The notes under the pieces were generated by a model. It made no database searches and had not been told where the DNA came from. It was given only the letters and a program-made list of their open reading frames with translations. Shown here piece after piece: positions 1-8,476 of a stretch of DNA of 64,000 bases (position 1 is its first letter; each line of letters begins with the position of its first letter). The stretch is taken from NCBI GenBank assembly GCA_000620945.1, contig JHZO01000004.1:1-64000 (forward strand). The letters run 5' to 3'. This DNA is from [Clostridium] viride DSM 6836 (GTDB taxonomy: Bacteria; Bacillota; Clostridia; Oscillospirales; Oscillospiraceae). A program made the translations under genes and the position numbers.

Positions 1-4
1 AAAA

Positions 5-79
5 GGCCCGTTGGTCAAGCGGTCAAGACGGCGGCCTCTCACGCCGCAAACAGGAGTTCGATTCTCCTACGGGTCACCA
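5..79 (+). tRNA. tRNA-Glu (CTC)
   Basis: A full cloverleaf can be drawn. The acceptor stem pairs GGCCCGT with ACGGGTC, and CCA is encoded at 77-79. The anticodon loop CTCTCAC sits on a GCGGC/GCCGC stem and gives anticodon CTC, which reads GAG. The 5' end is four bases from the window edge, so what precedes it is unknown. Confidence 0.93.
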
Positions 80-93
80 TTCCTTTTTGGGAC

Positions 94-122
94 TTGACAT
101 GCGGCAAAAAATAGAATATAAT
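94..122 (+). promoter_or_regulatory. Consensus sigma-A promoter of the 5S gene
   Basis: TTGACA at 94-99 and TATAAT at 117-122 are separated by exactly 17 bases, a perfect match to the housekeeping consensus. It lies between the tRNA-Glu and 5S genes, so the 5S gene can be transcribed independently of whatever lies upstream. Confidence 0.85.
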
Positions 123-197
123 CTTATTGCTTTTGAAGAGCGGTAAGGAGAAGAAAGAGACTTTCTTTTGCTTACTTTTCTTCAACAGGAAAAGTTA

Positions 198-312
<115 letters not shown>

Positions 313-318
313 ATAAGG

Positions 319-354
319 AACCTCCCCACCATTCGGTGGGGAGGTTGTTTTTTA
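319..354 (+). terminator. Rho-independent terminator of 5S rRNA
   Basis: A 12-bp perfect stem (AACCTCCCCACC paired with GGTGGGGAGGTT) with loop ATTC is followed by a T-rich run. Confidence 0.92.
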
Positions 355-415
355 TTTTAAAAGAAATATAGGAAAAAATTTTATACTAAGTTCATATAGC
401 TATGAGGTAGTCCAT

Positions 416-1069
416 TTATTCGGTTAAAAGGCAACGTAACCACATGTGGGCAATCTGTTCCATGCCAGATGCATTGGGGTGCACCCCGTCTATGGAGTGA
501 TACTCCTGCTCAAAAGAAGCTAAATCCGCTAAGTAACAGTCCGTCTCAAGGACTGCACTACAGATACTCTCGTTATACTCTGATAGAGGCGTACAATGAT
601 TGAATTGAATAAATGGTGCTATAGCTGGGTTTTCCAACATCCCACGACACAGCGTACCGCACCAAACTTGTGCATGGGGATAAACCGATTTCATTTCATA
701 TAACATGGAGGTGTAATTGGATTGAAATTCCGCGGGGGTCCGATAAAATGCCACATCATTTAATCCTGAATAAATGAGAATGTAATCTGGATCCATTTGA
801 TCTCGTCTTAGCTTTGCAATTCTCCAAGGGGAACTAGCAGCTTGATACCCATCCCGGCACACAGTGCTCCCAGCGTAGGAATGATTGACCAAAAGCTCAC
901 CGCCACAGCCTTCGATGACTTTCATCCACCAGGTGTCTGCCAGGGAGGAAACTCCAGTCGTGCGGGAAAAAGCGGGATGATAGAAAACCCCATCGGCGGG
1001 CGTATAACCATAAAAGGTGCTAATCGAATCTCCCAAAATAGAAAACCTTGGGCACTGGTCCCTTAGCAT
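416..1069 (-). CDS. SGNH/GDSL-family hydrolase
   Basis: Predicted 217-residue esterase/lipase-like hydrolase of the SGNH fold; the substrate cannot be told from sequence. The nucleophile motif GDS is at residues 13-15 (Ser15). A GLND block near the middle supplies the oxyanion Asn, and a DGVHP block near residue 194 supplies the catalytic Asp and His. The frame stays open to 1189, but the ATG at 1069 is preferred: AGGAGG at 1076-1081 is six bases upstream, and this start puts GDS at the usual distance from the N-terminus. No signal peptide, so probably cytoplasmic. It is monocistronic and divergent from rnf. Confidence 0.8.
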   Translation of the reverse strand: MLRDQCPRFSILGDSISTFYGYTPADGVFYHPAFSRTTGVSSLADTWWMKVIEGCGGELLVNHSYAGSTVCRDGYQAASSPWRIAKLRRDQMDPDYILIYSGLNDVAFYRTPAEFQSNYTSMLYEMKSVYPHAQVWCGTLCRGMLENPAIAPFIQFNHCTPLSEYNESICSAVLETDCYLADLASFEQEYHSIDGVHPNASGMEQIAHMWLRCLLTE

Positions 1070-1228
1070 ATCCATTCCTCCTAGTATGAAATGTTTCCAT
1101 TTAACTTCTTGTACTAAGGCGTCATGCACGATTCTTCCAGTATAACAAAATTCACCCGAGGAAGGAAGTGATAGGAGCAATTTCTTCATAAATATCTACC
1201 GATTTCAGCAAAAACTTTTGAAAAGTAC

Positions 1229-1257
1229 TGGACAATTTAGATAAAAAGCTTTATTAT
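1229..1257 (+). promoter_or_regulatory. Putative rnf operon promoter
   Basis: TGGACA (1229-1234) and TATTAT (1252-1257) have 17-base spacing. The leader downstream can form a hairpin, GTGTCAG (1267-1273) with CTGACAC (1290-1296), before the rnfC ribosome binding site. Confidence 0.55.
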
Positions 1258-1339
1258 GAATAAAGTGTGTCAGTGTGCCTTGCCCGCAGCTGACACGGGG
1301 GAATTAGAGAATTTTGGTAAGGAAAACAGAGGTGATGCT

Positions 1340-2659
1340 ATGAAGCATAAGTTTTACGGCGGAGTGCATCCTGCCGAACACAAAGACGCTACTGAGCACA
1401 AGCCCATAGCCCCACTGGCGAACGCTCCGGCTCAGGTGGTCATCCCGATGAACATGCATATAGGTGCTCCCTGTAAGCCTATTGTTGCCAAGGGTGATCA
1501 GGTCAAGATTGGCCAGCTGATTGGTGAAACGACAGGATTAGGCGCTCCCATTCATGCCAGCGTGTCCGGTAAGGTTGTTGCAGTGGAACCCCGTCCTGCT
1601 GCCACCGGCTTTCCCGTGATGAGCGTTGTCATTGAAAATGACTTTCAGAACGAAGTTAGCCCTGACTGCAAAAAACGCGACAATGTAGATGCCCTCACAC
1701 CACAGGAAATTGTTGACATCATTCGTGATGCTGGCATAACCGGTATGGGCGGCGCAGGCTTCCCCACCCACGTTAAGATCGGCTCTGCCATCGGCAAGGC
1801 AGATACGATTATCGTGAATGGTGCAGAATGTGAACCCTACATAACCTCCGATCACCGCCTCATGCTCGAACACGGTGAGAAAATCATTCAGGGTGTCCGC
1901 TTCATCATGAAAGCACTTTCGCTAAACAACGCTTTCATTGGGGTTGAGGACAACAAAATGGATGCCGTCACACACCTGAAGGGTTTGGTCGGCGAAAAGA
2001 ACGATATTACAGTAGAAGCGCTTCACACCTGTTATCCCCAGGGTGCGGAAAAGCAGCTGATTCAGAGAATTACCGGCAGAGAAGTCCCTCCCGGCAAGCT
2101 GCCCGCAGATGTCGGCTGCTGCGTATTTAACGTGGCTACCGTTTCTGCAGTCTACGACGCCGTTGTCTCCGGCATGCCACTTGTGCAGCGTATTGTCACC
2201 GTAACCGGCGGTGCAATCAAGAATCCAGTGAATTTGTTAGCTCCCCTTGGAACCTCCTTTGAGCATCTTGTGGAAGAGGCAGGAGGATTCTCCGAGCCAG
2301 CTAACCGCGTGATTTCCGGTGGCCCCATGATGGGTGTGGCTCAATATGATTTGTCTGTCACCTTAGGTAAGGCAACCAACTGCGTGCTGTGCCTCTCGAA
2401 AAAGGAGATGCCGGCCACCAGTGAACGTCACGTTTGCATTCGCTGCGCGCGTTGTGTCAATGTATGTCCCATGCACTTGCTTCCTCTCTACATGAATATG
2501 TACTCCAAAAAGAGTGAGTGGCGCGAGGCGGAAACCCTTCGCCTTATGGACTGTATGGAATGTGGCTGCTGCCAATACATCTGTCCGGGTCGTATTCCGC
2601 TGGTGCAACAGTTCCGCACTGCCAAGTTTGAAGTTCGCCAGTTAGCGGCGAAAAAGTAA
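1340..2659 (+). CDS. rnfC: Rnf complex subunit C
   Basis: Peripheral NADH-binding subunit of the Rnf ferredoxin:NAD+ oxidoreductase, which couples electron transfer to ion export at the cytoplasmic membrane. The 440-residue protein has the N-terminal MKHKFYGGVHP typical of RnfC and a glycine-rich nucleotide/flavin segment (GITGMGGAGFP, about residue 133). It also has two [4Fe-4S] motifs, CIRCARCVNVCP (about 365) and CMECGCCQYICP (about 404). The frame is open from 1256, but the ATG at 1340 has GAGGTG just upstream and gives the family N-terminus. First gene of rnfCDGEAB. Confidence 0.95.
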   Translation: MKHKFYGGVHPAEHKDATEHKPIAPLANAPAQVVIPMNMHIGAPCKPIVAKGDQVKIGQLIGETTGLGAPIHASVSGKVVAVEPRPAATGFPVMSVVIENDFQNEVSPDCKKRDNVDALTPQEIVDIIRDAGITGMGGAGFPTHVKIGSAIGKADTIIVNGAECEPYITSDHRLMLEHGEKIIQGVRFIMKALSLNNAFIGVEDNKMDAVTHLKGLVGEKNDITVEALHTCYPQGAEKQLIQRITGREVPPGKLPADVGCCVFNVATVSAVYDAVVSGMPLVQRIVTVTGGAIKNPVNLLAPLGTSFEHLVEEAGGFSEPANRVISGGPMMGVAQYDLSVTLGKATNCVLCLSKKEMPATSERHVCIRCARCVNVCPMHLLPLYMNMYSKKSEWREAETLRLMDCMECGCCQYICPGRIPLVQQFRTAKFEVRQLAAKK

Positions 2660-2674
2660 GGGAGGGGAGAAAGC

Positions 2675-3727
2675 ATGAACGAACAACATAGATTAAGTGT
2701 GGCATCCTCTCCGCACGCGTCATCGCCCGTGGGCACAAAAAATCTGATGCTCGATGTGGTCATTGCACTGATTCCGGCGCTCTGCATCAGCATTTACTTC
2801 TTTGGCCCCCGTGCATTGACCATCACCGCGGTTTCTGTAATCGGATGCGTTTTCTTTGAGTGGCTCTATGAAAAGGTAATGAAGAAGCCCAGCACCATTG
2901 GCGACTATACCGCCGTTATCACGGGCATTCTCTTGGTCTTCGTTTGCCCGGTCACCCTGCCTTACTGGATGGTGCTCCTTGGCGACTTCTTCGCCATCAT
3001 CATCGTAAAGCAGCTCTTTGGTGGCCTTGGCACGAACTTCTTAAACCCCGCACTGGCTGGACGTGCATTCTTGATGCTCTGCTACCCTGTGCCCATGACG
3101 ACCTGGATTAAGCCTGGCGTTGAGAACTGGGCAAGCATTGGTACGGTGGTTGATGCCGTGACCGGCTCCACCCCGCTCTCCAATGACCTCATGAAGCATG
3201 GTACCTTGCCCGACGCTTCCCTGTGGGATATGTTTATCGGTAACGTGGGTGGCTGCGTGGGTGAAGTATCGGTTTTAATGCTCCTCTTGGGTGCAGCATA
3301 CATGCTGTTCCGTGGGGTCATTCGCCTGCGTATCCCCTTGGCTTACCTTGGCACCGTTGCCGTCATTGCCTTCCTCTTCCCCAAGGGGGATGTAGGCAAC
3401 CTGACTTGGATGCTGTATGAACTGATGGGCGGCGGTATCGTGTTGGGTGCCTTCTTCATGGCAACCGACTATGTGACCAGTCCCAATACCCCGAAGGGCG
3501 AAATCATTTTTGGTGTTGGCTGCGGTCTGATTACCATGCTGATTCGTTATTTTGGTGGTTATCCGGAAGGCTGCTGCTACTCCATCCTCATTATGAACCT
3601 TTGTGTCTGGCTCATCGATAAGTACACCTTGCCTTCTCGCTACGGTGTTACGAAGGCCATGAGACAAGAGGCCAAGGCACTCGAAAAGCAGCAAAAGTTA
3701 GCAGCAAAGGAGGAAGCCAAATCATGA
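2675..3727 (+). CDS. rnfD: Rnf complex subunit D
   Basis: Integral membrane subunit with multiple hydrophobic helices and a covalently bound FMN in characterised homologues. The likely flavinylation site is the Thr of DAVTGSTPLS (about residue 166), in the periplasm-facing loop as in RnfD/NqrB. The start has GGGAGGGGAG upstream. It lies 15 bases after rnfC and overlaps rnfG by four bases (ATGA), indicating translational coupling. The basic Lys/Gln-rich C-terminus is cytoplasmic. Confidence 0.95.
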   Translation: MNEQHRLSVASSPHASSPVGTKNLMLDVVIALIPALCISIYFFGPRALTITAVSVIGCVFFEWLYEKVMKKPSTIGDYTAVITGILLVFVCPVTLPYWMVLLGDFFAIIIVKQLFGGLGTNFLNPALAGRAFLMLCYPVPMTTWIKPGVENWASIGTVVDAVTGSTPLSNDLMKHGTLPDASLWDMFIGNVGGCVGEVSVLMLLLGAAYMLFRGVIRLRIPLAYLGTVAVIAFLFPKGDVGNLTWMLYELMGGGIVLGAFFMATDYVTSPNTPKGEIIFGVGCGLITMLIRYFGGYPEGCCYSILIMNLCVWLIDKYTLPSRYGVTKAMRQEAKALEKQQKLAAKEEAKS

Positions 3728-4278
3728 GTAATCCCGGAACTGAAAAGAAAAAAGAGCCAGGAATGATTACACTCGTTCTCACCTTGGCGATTATCAGCAT
3801 TGTGATGGCTGCACTCCTGGGTTTTGTTAATAAGATGACCCTTGAACCCATTGCTGCAAATACTTGGGCAAAAACTGAGACAGCAATGAATCAGGTCTTG
3901 CCTGCGGATGAGTACAAACAAGTCGAATATACTGGTAGCGACCCCTATGTTAAGAGCATCTATAAGGCTGGCGAGGAAGGCTATGTAGTACTGGTTACTC
4001 CCACCTCCGGCTTCAGTGGTGCCATTGAAATGATGGCTGGTATCAGTAATGATGGTGCAGTCACCGGCATTGCAATCATCAACCATGCAGAAACCTCTGG
4101 CTTAGGTTCCAAGGCAACGGATCCCAAGTGGCAGGCACAGTTCGTTGGCTCCACCGAAGAGGTGAAAGTGCAAAAGGATGGCGGCACCATTCAGTCCATT
4201 ACTGGTTCTACCATTACTTCCCGTGCGATATGTGACGGCGTAAATGCTGCACGTAGCGCGCTGGCAGAACTGGGTTAA
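3724..4278 (+). CDS. rnfG: Rnf complex subunit G
   Basis: Membrane-anchored flavoprotein: one N-terminal transmembrane segment (about residues 15-38) and an extracytoplasmic FMN-binding domain. The motif TGSTITS (residues 160-166) matches the S/T-G-x-T flavin transferase site, with Thr163 the expected FMN-linked residue. At 184 residues it is at the short end for the family. Start coupled to rnfD by ATGA overlap. Confidence 0.94.
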   Translation: MSNPGTEKKKEPGMITLVLTLAIISIVMAALLGFVNKMTLEPIAANTWAKTETAMNQVLPADEYKQVEYTGSDPYVKSIYKAGEEGYVVLVTPTSGFSGAIEMMAGISNDGAVTGIAIINHAETSGLGSKATDPKWQAQFVGSTEEVKVQKDGGTIQSITGSTITSRAICDGVNAARSALAELG

Positions 4279-4290
4279 GGAGGAATTGCG

Positions 4291-4926
4291 ATGAATGTGA
4301 AAAAGCAATTTTGGGAAGGGTTAATTACCCAGAACCCGGTTCTCGTTCAACTGTTGGGCATGTGTCCCATGTTGGCGATCACCACCAGCATGTTCAATGG
4401 CATTGGTATGGGTCTTTCCGTTATGCTGATTTTGACCTGCTCCAACGTCGTTATCTCCATGCTTCGAAAAGTCATCCCCAACAAGGTGCGTATTGCTTGC
4501 TACGTGGTCGTCATTGCATCCTTCGTGACCATTGTTGACCTACTGCTCAAGGCGTATGTACCGGCCCTGTCCGCAAGCTTGGGTCTGTTCATTCCCCTGA
4601 TCGTCGTAAACTGTATCATTCTCGGTCGTGCGGAAGGCTTTGCCTCCAAAAACAGCGTTGCTGCCTCCGCTCTGGACGGTATTTTCCAGGGCTTCGGTAA
4701 CATGGTTGCTTTGACCGCGATGTGCATCATTCGTGAGCTTCTGGGTGCCGGTACCTTTGGTGGTGGCATTCTGAACGGCGGTGACGGAATCCGACTGATC
4801 TCTGAAAACGTGGTTGCTCTGGGCATGATTCTTCCCGTGGGTGGCTTCCTGACCTTAGGCTTCTTGATTGCAGCCATGCAGTATTTCCTGAATAAACCCA
4901 AGAAGAAGGAGGTTGCCAAAGGATGA
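4291..4926 (+). CDS. rnfE: Rnf complex subunit E
   Basis: Polytopic membrane subunit of 211 residues, homologous in layout to RnfA/NqrD, forming part of the ion-translocating membrane core. It begins with the typical short cytoplasmic segment (KKQFWEGLITQNPVLVQLLG). AAGGAGG precedes the ATG, and the end overlaps rnfA by four bases. Confidence 0.95.
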   Translation: MNVKKQFWEGLITQNPVLVQLLGMCPMLAITTSMFNGIGMGLSVMLILTCSNVVISMLRKVIPNKVRIACYVVVIASFVTIVDLLLKAYVPALSASLGLFIPLIVVNCIILGRAEGFASKNSVAASALDGIFQGFGNMVALTAMCIIRELLGAGTFGGGILNGGDGIRLISENVVALGMILPVGGFLTLGFLIAAMQYFLNKPKKKEVAKG

Positions 4927-5504
4927 CACAGATTCTTGCAATAGCCTTGGGAGCCGTCTTAGTAAATAACTTTATTCTCTCCCAATTCCTTGGCATTTGC
5001 CCCTTTATGGGCGTGTCCAAGAAGATTGATACCGCGTTAGGTATGGGTATGGCGGTTATCTTTGTTATGGGTGTTGCTTCTGCGGTTAACTACCCCATCA
5101 ACAAATACTTACTCTTGCCCAATGACCTGATTTTTATGCAGACCGTAACTTACATCTTAGTGATTGCTTCCCTGGTTCAGTTCGTAGAAATGTTCCTGCA
5201 GAAGGCCGTACCGTCTCTTTACGAAGCTCTGGGTGTGTATCTGCCCCTCATCACCACAAACTGTGCGGTGTTGGGCGTGGTTCTTCAGAACACACAGAAA
5301 ACCTATAACTTCATTGAGAGCGTTACCTACGGTGTGACCGGTGGTATTGGATTCCTGGTTGCGATCGTGCTGTTTGCCAGCATTCGTGAGCGTTTGGAAT
5401 TTGCCGTGTGTCCGAAGAGTTTTGAGGGATTCCCGATTGCTCTCGTCACAGCCAGCCTGTTAGCCTTGGCTTTCATGGGCTTCTCCGGCCTGAAAATTTG
5501 GTAA
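4923..5504 (+). CDS. rnfA: Rnf complex subunit A
   Basis: Polytopic membrane subunit of 193 residues, paralogous to RnfE. RnfA and RnfE together coordinate an intramembrane iron-sulfur centre through cysteines in antiparallel half-helices; the segments FLGICPFMG and TTNCAVLGV carry the expected Cys. Start coupled to rnfE by ATGA. Confidence 0.95.
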   Translation: MTQILAIALGAVLVNNFILSQFLGICPFMGVSKKIDTALGMGMAVIFVMGVASAVNYPINKYLLLPNDLIFMQTVTYILVIASLVQFVEMFLQKAVPSLYEALGVYLPLITTNCAVLGVVLQNTQKTYNFIESVTYGVTGGIGFLVAIVLFASIRERLEFAVCPKSFEGFPIALVTASLLALAFMGFSGLKIW

Positions 5505-5520
5505 GGGGGCAAAGGTAGAT

Positions 5521-6519
5521 ATGAATACTGTATTATTAGCCCCTATCATTTTGGGCGTTTTGGGAATCGTCTTTGGTGCAGTCCTCGCATTTGCATCCAA
5601 GGTGTTTGCCGTTGAGAAGGATCCTCGTGAAGAGGAAATTGCTTCCATTCTGCCCGGCGCGAACTGCGGCGGTTGTGGTTACCCCGGCTGTAGCGGCTAC
5701 GCAAACGCAGTGGTAAAGGGAATTGCTCCCGTCAATGCTTGTAGCCCCGGCGGTGCAGATCTTGCTAAGCAAATCGCAGAGATCATGGGTGTGGAAGCTG
5801 AAATTGGTGCCAGAAGAGTAGCCGAAGTGCTTTGTAGCGGCCATGGCTGCGATAAGCTTCGCTACGACTATGTTGGTCTGAGCGACTGCCGTGCGATGGT
5901 AAAGGTATCCTCTGGTCCCTTGCAGTGTACCTATGGCTGCCTTGGCGGTGGTACCTGTGAACAGGTTTGCCAGTTTGATGCCATTCATATTGTGAATGGC
6001 GTAGCAGTGGTCGATCCGGATGCTTGTGTAGCATGTAATCAGTGCGTTGAGGTTTGCCCGAAGAACCTGATCCATATGATTCCTCTGAAGACCAAGCGTC
6101 ACGTCGCTGTCAATTGCCACTCTGAGGCAAAGGGTGCTGAGGTTCGCAAGAGCTGTGACGATGGCTGTATCGGTTGCGGACTCTGCGTCAAGGCATGTCC
6201 CAAGGAAGGTGCCATTGTCGTGGAAAACAACCTGGCAAAGATCAATTATGACCTTTGTATTGGCTGTGGACTCTGCGCACAGGCATGTCCTCGCAAGACC
6301 ATTACCATCGATGGCAAGGTGCCCGAACCCAAGCCAAAGAAGGAAGACAAGCTCACCCCTCAGGATTCAAAGGAAGCAGCCGTGGCACAGGATAAGAATG
6401 CTCCTGTTCCGGACGGTGTGCGTACCGCCCCCGCTTCCAAGGATCTGGATACTCCGGCAGAAATGCTGCAGAAGCAGGCAGAACGCCACGCTGAGAAAAA
6501 GATTACCGACCCAAAGTGA
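5521..6519 (+). CDS. rnfB: Rnf complex subunit B (ferredoxin-accepting)
   Basis: Electron-entry subunit that takes electrons from reduced ferredoxin. It has an N-terminal transmembrane anchor, then a four-Cys [4Fe-4S] motif (CGGCGYPGC, about residue 48). Four ferredoxin-type Cys motifs follow: CTYGCLGGGTC (about 136), CVACNQC (168), CIGCGLCVKAC (215) and CIGCGLCAQAC (245). A charged, low-complexity tail of about 65 residues ends the 332-residue protein. It is the last gene of the operon and is followed by a strong terminator. Confidence 0.95.
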   Translation: MNTVLLAPIILGVLGIVFGAVLAFASKVFAVEKDPREEEIASILPGANCGGCGYPGCSGYANAVVKGIAPVNACSPGGADLAKQIAEIMGVEAEIGARRVAEVLCSGHGCDKLRYDYVGLSDCRAMVKVSSGPLQCTYGCLGGGTCEQVCQFDAIHIVNGVAVVDPDACVACNQCVEVCPKNLIHMIPLKTKRHVAVNCHSEAKGAEVRKSCDDGCIGCGLCVKACPKEGAIVVENNLAKINYDLCIGCGLCAQACPRKTITIDGKVPEPKPKKEDKLTPQDSKEAAVAQDKNAPVPDGVRTAPASKDLDTPAEMLQKQAERHAEKKITDPK

Positions 6520-6523
6520 TGTA

Positions 6524-6556
6524 AAAAACCGGAATGGCAATGCCATTCCGGTTTTT
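6524..6556. terminator. Bidirectional terminator between rnfB and a DUF1540 gene
   Basis: A perfect stem (CCGGAATGGCA with TGCCATTCCGG) has A-run and T-run on its two sides, so it can stop both rnf and the convergent small gene. Confidence 0.9.
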
Positions 6557-6564
6557 CTATATCA

Positions 6565-6738
6565 TTACTTCTTTCGATAGGAATCGCATTCGGTGCACTC
6601 ACACTTATGGGTACTAGGACCACAGCAGCCGACTGTGATGGTCTCTAATGAACATTTATTTTGCTGATCATTATGAAATGCACACTCAGAAACGTGGCAG
6701 CTAATTCTAGAATTTGCTGGTGATTGGCTCTGATTCAT
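6565..6738 (-). CDS. DUF1540 cysteine-rich small protein
   Basis: A 57-residue protein with eight Cys residues spaced as CxxxxC...C...CC...CxCxxC, matching DUF1540, a short presumed metal-binding domain common in Clostridia. Its biochemical role is unknown. The ATG at 6738 has AAGGAGG nine bases upstream; the longer open frame to 6873 has no comparable site. Convergent with rnfB. Confidence 0.8.
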   Translation of the reverse strand: MNQSQSPANSRISCHVSECAFHNDQQNKCSLETITVGCCGPSTHKCECTECDSYRKK

Positions 6739-6852
6739 GAAGTTTCCCTCCTTTTCATGATCTAAGCTTAGTATCAGCTTAGGTATGAAAAATATACAAG
6801 AAACGACTGGCATTTTCGATCCCAGTGCATAGGATGGGTGGGAGGTGATTGG

Positions 6853-7065
6853 GTGAATCTGCGCAACAATCACATAACTGTGCGGGAGCTTTTGGAGAAT
6901 CCGGCCTCGAGGGCGGTGCTGGAGCGTCGTTTTCCAGAAGCAATGCGGCTACCGATCGTAACCATGTCGGGCTCTTTAACGTTAGAACGTGCCATGAAAT
7001 TGGTATCGGCGTATATACCGCAAAAAACCATTGAGGAAACGATTCGTGAACTGCAAAGCTTATAG
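6853..7065 (+). CDS. Small conserved helical protein
   Basis: A 70-residue hypothetical protein. The opening NHITVRELLENP and a later LTLERAMKLV segment give a helical layout that loosely resembles DUF1858, without its cysteines. The start is taken as GTG at 6853, because GGGAGGTG lies at 6839-6846; an in-frame ATG at 6838 has no ribosome binding site. No function can be assigned. Confidence 0.6.
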   Translation: MNLRNNHITVRELLENPASRAVLERRFPEAMRLPIVTMSGSLTLERAMKLVSAYIPQKTIEETIRELQSL

Positions 7066-7073
7066 ACAAAGGA

Positions 7074-7117
7074 AAGAATCCCGTGCCAAAAGTCGTTTGG
7101 CAGCGGGATTCTTCTTT
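7074..7117 (+). terminator. Terminator after the small helical protein gene
   Basis: The long stem GAATCCCG-TGCCAAA pairs with TTTGGCA-GCGGGATTC and is followed by TTCTTT. It lies just after the stop codon at 7065. Confidence 0.8.
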
Positions 7118-7121
7118 GATT

Positions 7122-7658
7122 TCATGTGGCTTTTTGGAACTTGGCGTACCACCTTAGGCTATCTCGCCCTTTTAGGTGCAAGAGTATCATGGAGTACATT
7201 GCATCGAGGGATACAAGTACGAATAAGAGTGAGACTACAAGGGGATGAATCGAGGCAAGCATGGGACGAAGGAGGGGGTGCAATCCATAGACCAAGAGGC
7301 AGGCAAGCAGACCCCAAAAGACCGTAAACAGTAAACACACACGTCCATTGATGTTCCCGCTAAGATCACTGTAATCCCAAAACTTAACGCCAAGACCAAA
7401 CTCATAAAAAAGGGCTGTCACGTATTCCACCAAGGTTGCTGTTACCGCACCAAAAAGAATGAGTAGTCCCGGCCGATCTATGATATATGCGGGAAGGGCT
7501 AAAATGGCAACTGCGCCAAAACCATAGACCGGGCACAGGGGAAAGAGGAAAAAGCACTTTCGGTCGTGTCGTTTTCCTCGAATAAAGCGGCTGAATCCGA
7601 CTTCCAATAGAAAACCGACGAAACTATAAAAGAGAAAGCAAGAAAACAAATATGACAT
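7122..7658 (-). CDS. Putative CmpB-type membrane protein
   Basis: A 178-residue integral membrane protein with about five hydrophobic segments. The pattern FSRFIRGKRHDRKCFFLFP...PVYGFGA, followed by YVTALFYE and KFWDYS, fits the family annotated as putative ABC-transporter permease (PF06541), whose function is unproven. GAGGTG lies upstream of the ATG at 7658. It stands alone, divergent from the tRNA cluster. Confidence 0.65.
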   Translation of the reverse strand: MSYLFSCFLFYSFVGFLLEVGFSRFIRGKRHDRKCFFLFPLCPVYGFGAVAILALPAYIIDRPGLLILFGAVTATLVEYVTALFYEFGLGVKFWDYSDLSGNINGRVCLLFTVFWGLLACLLVYGLHPLLRPMLASIHPLVVSLLFVLVSLDAMYSMILLHLKGRDSLRWYAKFQKAT

Positions 7659-7767
7659 GAAAACACCTCAACCTTAACATGGCAGGAAACTAAGGTTTTA
7701 TACCAGTCAAATATCGGCAGGGAAGCGAAAAAACGGAGAAAAAAATGTGTTAACATGAGAAAAAAGA

Positions 7768-7796
7768 TTGACAGAAAAGACAAACTGTGCTATCAT
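7768..7796 (+). promoter_or_regulatory. Promoter of the five-tRNA cluster
   Basis: TTGACA (7768-7773), 17-base spacer, TATCAT (7791-7796), ending 31 bases before the first tRNA. Confidence 0.8.
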
Positions 7797-7827
7797 ATGT
7801 TAGCTGACACGCAAGGAAACAAGCTAT

Positions 7828-7901
<74 letters not shown>

Positions 7902-7905
7902 ATAT

Positions 7906-7982
<77 letters not shown>

Positions 7983-8016
7983 TTCTAACGTTCCCCTCTA
8001 GTTACAGCAACCTTAT

Positions 8017-8094
8017 GGTGGGTATAGCTCAGTTGGTTAGAGCACCGGATTGTGGTTCCGGGGGTCGAGGGTTCGAATCCCTTTACCCACCCCA
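8017..8094 (+). tRNA. tRNA-His (GTG)
   Basis: Acceptor GTGGGTA pairs with TACCCAC. The extra G at position -1 (8017) opposite discriminator C is the tRNA-His identity mark. The anticodon loop TTGTGGT gives GTG. Confidence 0.95.
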
Positions 8095-8107
8095 TATGAC
8101 CTCGGGA

Positions 8108-8140
8108 GAGAGAGCCGGAGCAAGCGGTTTCGGCTCTCTC
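8108..8140 (+). other. Hairpin between tRNA-His and tRNA-Gln
   Basis: GAGAGAGCCG (8108-8117) pairs perfectly with CGGCTCTCTC (8131-8140) around a 13-base loop. Only TTGCT follows, so it is a weak terminator at most; it may be a processing or attenuation structure inside the polycistronic tRNA transcript. Confidence 0.5.
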
Positions 8141-8160
8141 TTGCTAGGGTTTCGTCACGT

Positions 8161-8235
8161 TGGGGTGTAGCCAAGTGGTAAGGCACGGGACTTTGACTCC
8201 CGCATTCGTTGGTTCGAGTCCAACCATCCCAGCCA
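8161..8235 (+). tRNA. tRNA-Gln (TTG)
   Basis: Acceptor TGGGGTG pairs with CATCCCA, CCA is encoded, and the anticodon loop CTTTGAC gives TTG. Confidence 0.95.
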
Positions 8236-8259
8236 CTTTTTTGCGTTTACAAAGGATAC

Positions 8260-8335
8260 GACCCGTTAGCTCAGCCGGCAGAGCACCTGCCTTTTAAGCA
8301 GGGTGTCCGGAGTTCGAATCTCCGACGGGTCACCA
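8260..8335 (+). tRNA. tRNA-Lys (TTT), island integration target
   Basis: Acceptor GACCCGT pairs with ACGGGTC, CCA is encoded, and the anticodon loop CTTTTAA gives TTT. Its 3' half is duplicated at 19528-19580, which makes this gene the chromosomal attachment site of the island that follows. Confidence 0.95.
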
Positions 8336-8341
8336 TACAAA
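8289..8341. other. Left attachment site (attL) in tRNA-Lys
   Basis: These 53 bases cover the 3' half of tRNA-Lys and six bases beyond. They recur at 19528-19580 with a single mismatch (C8326 versus T19565). The similarity decays immediately on both sides except for a related terminator, as expected for the two cores left by site-specific integration. Confidence 0.85.
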
Positions 8342-8373
8342 GCCCTGCAATCTCAATGGTTGCAGGGCTTTTG
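8339..8373 (+). terminator. Terminator of the tRNA cluster
   Basis: AAGCCCTGCAA pairs with TTGCAGGGCTT around a 9-base loop and is followed by TTTT. It lies directly after tRNA-Lys, at the left edge of the island. Confidence 0.85.
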
Positions 8374-8438
8374 GCTGCTTGTTTTGCATCAGAGATATAG
8401 GTAAAATGAGGCACAACCTATTAGCATTTTTTAAAAGG

Positions 8439-8462
8439 TGTCAGTCAAGCTGTCAGTCAAAC
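8439..8462. repeat. Tandem 12-bp arm-type repeats, island left end
   Basis: Two direct copies of TGTCAGTCAA (8439-8448 and 8451-8460), 12-base period, about 98 bases inside attL. The same decamer pair sits just inside the right end at 19469-19489. Position and spacing suggest integrase or excisionase arm-binding sites; that role is inferred. Confidence 0.7.
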
Positions 8463-8476
8463 AAGGAGGGTTTTAT

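Noticed and set aside
1340-6519. Nqr instead of Rnf
   Set aside because: The presence of a ferredoxin-rich RnfB, the gene order C-D-G-E-A-B and the absence of an NqrF-type subunit identify Rnf.
8108-8140. Hairpin in the tRNA cluster as a terminator
   Set aside because: Only TTGCT follows the stem and two more tRNAs lie downstream on the same strand, so it was listed only as a hairpin.
8209-8400. Plus-strand frame across tRNA-Gln and tRNA-Lys
   Set aside because: It overlaps two certain tRNA genes and the terminator and has no ribosome binding site.
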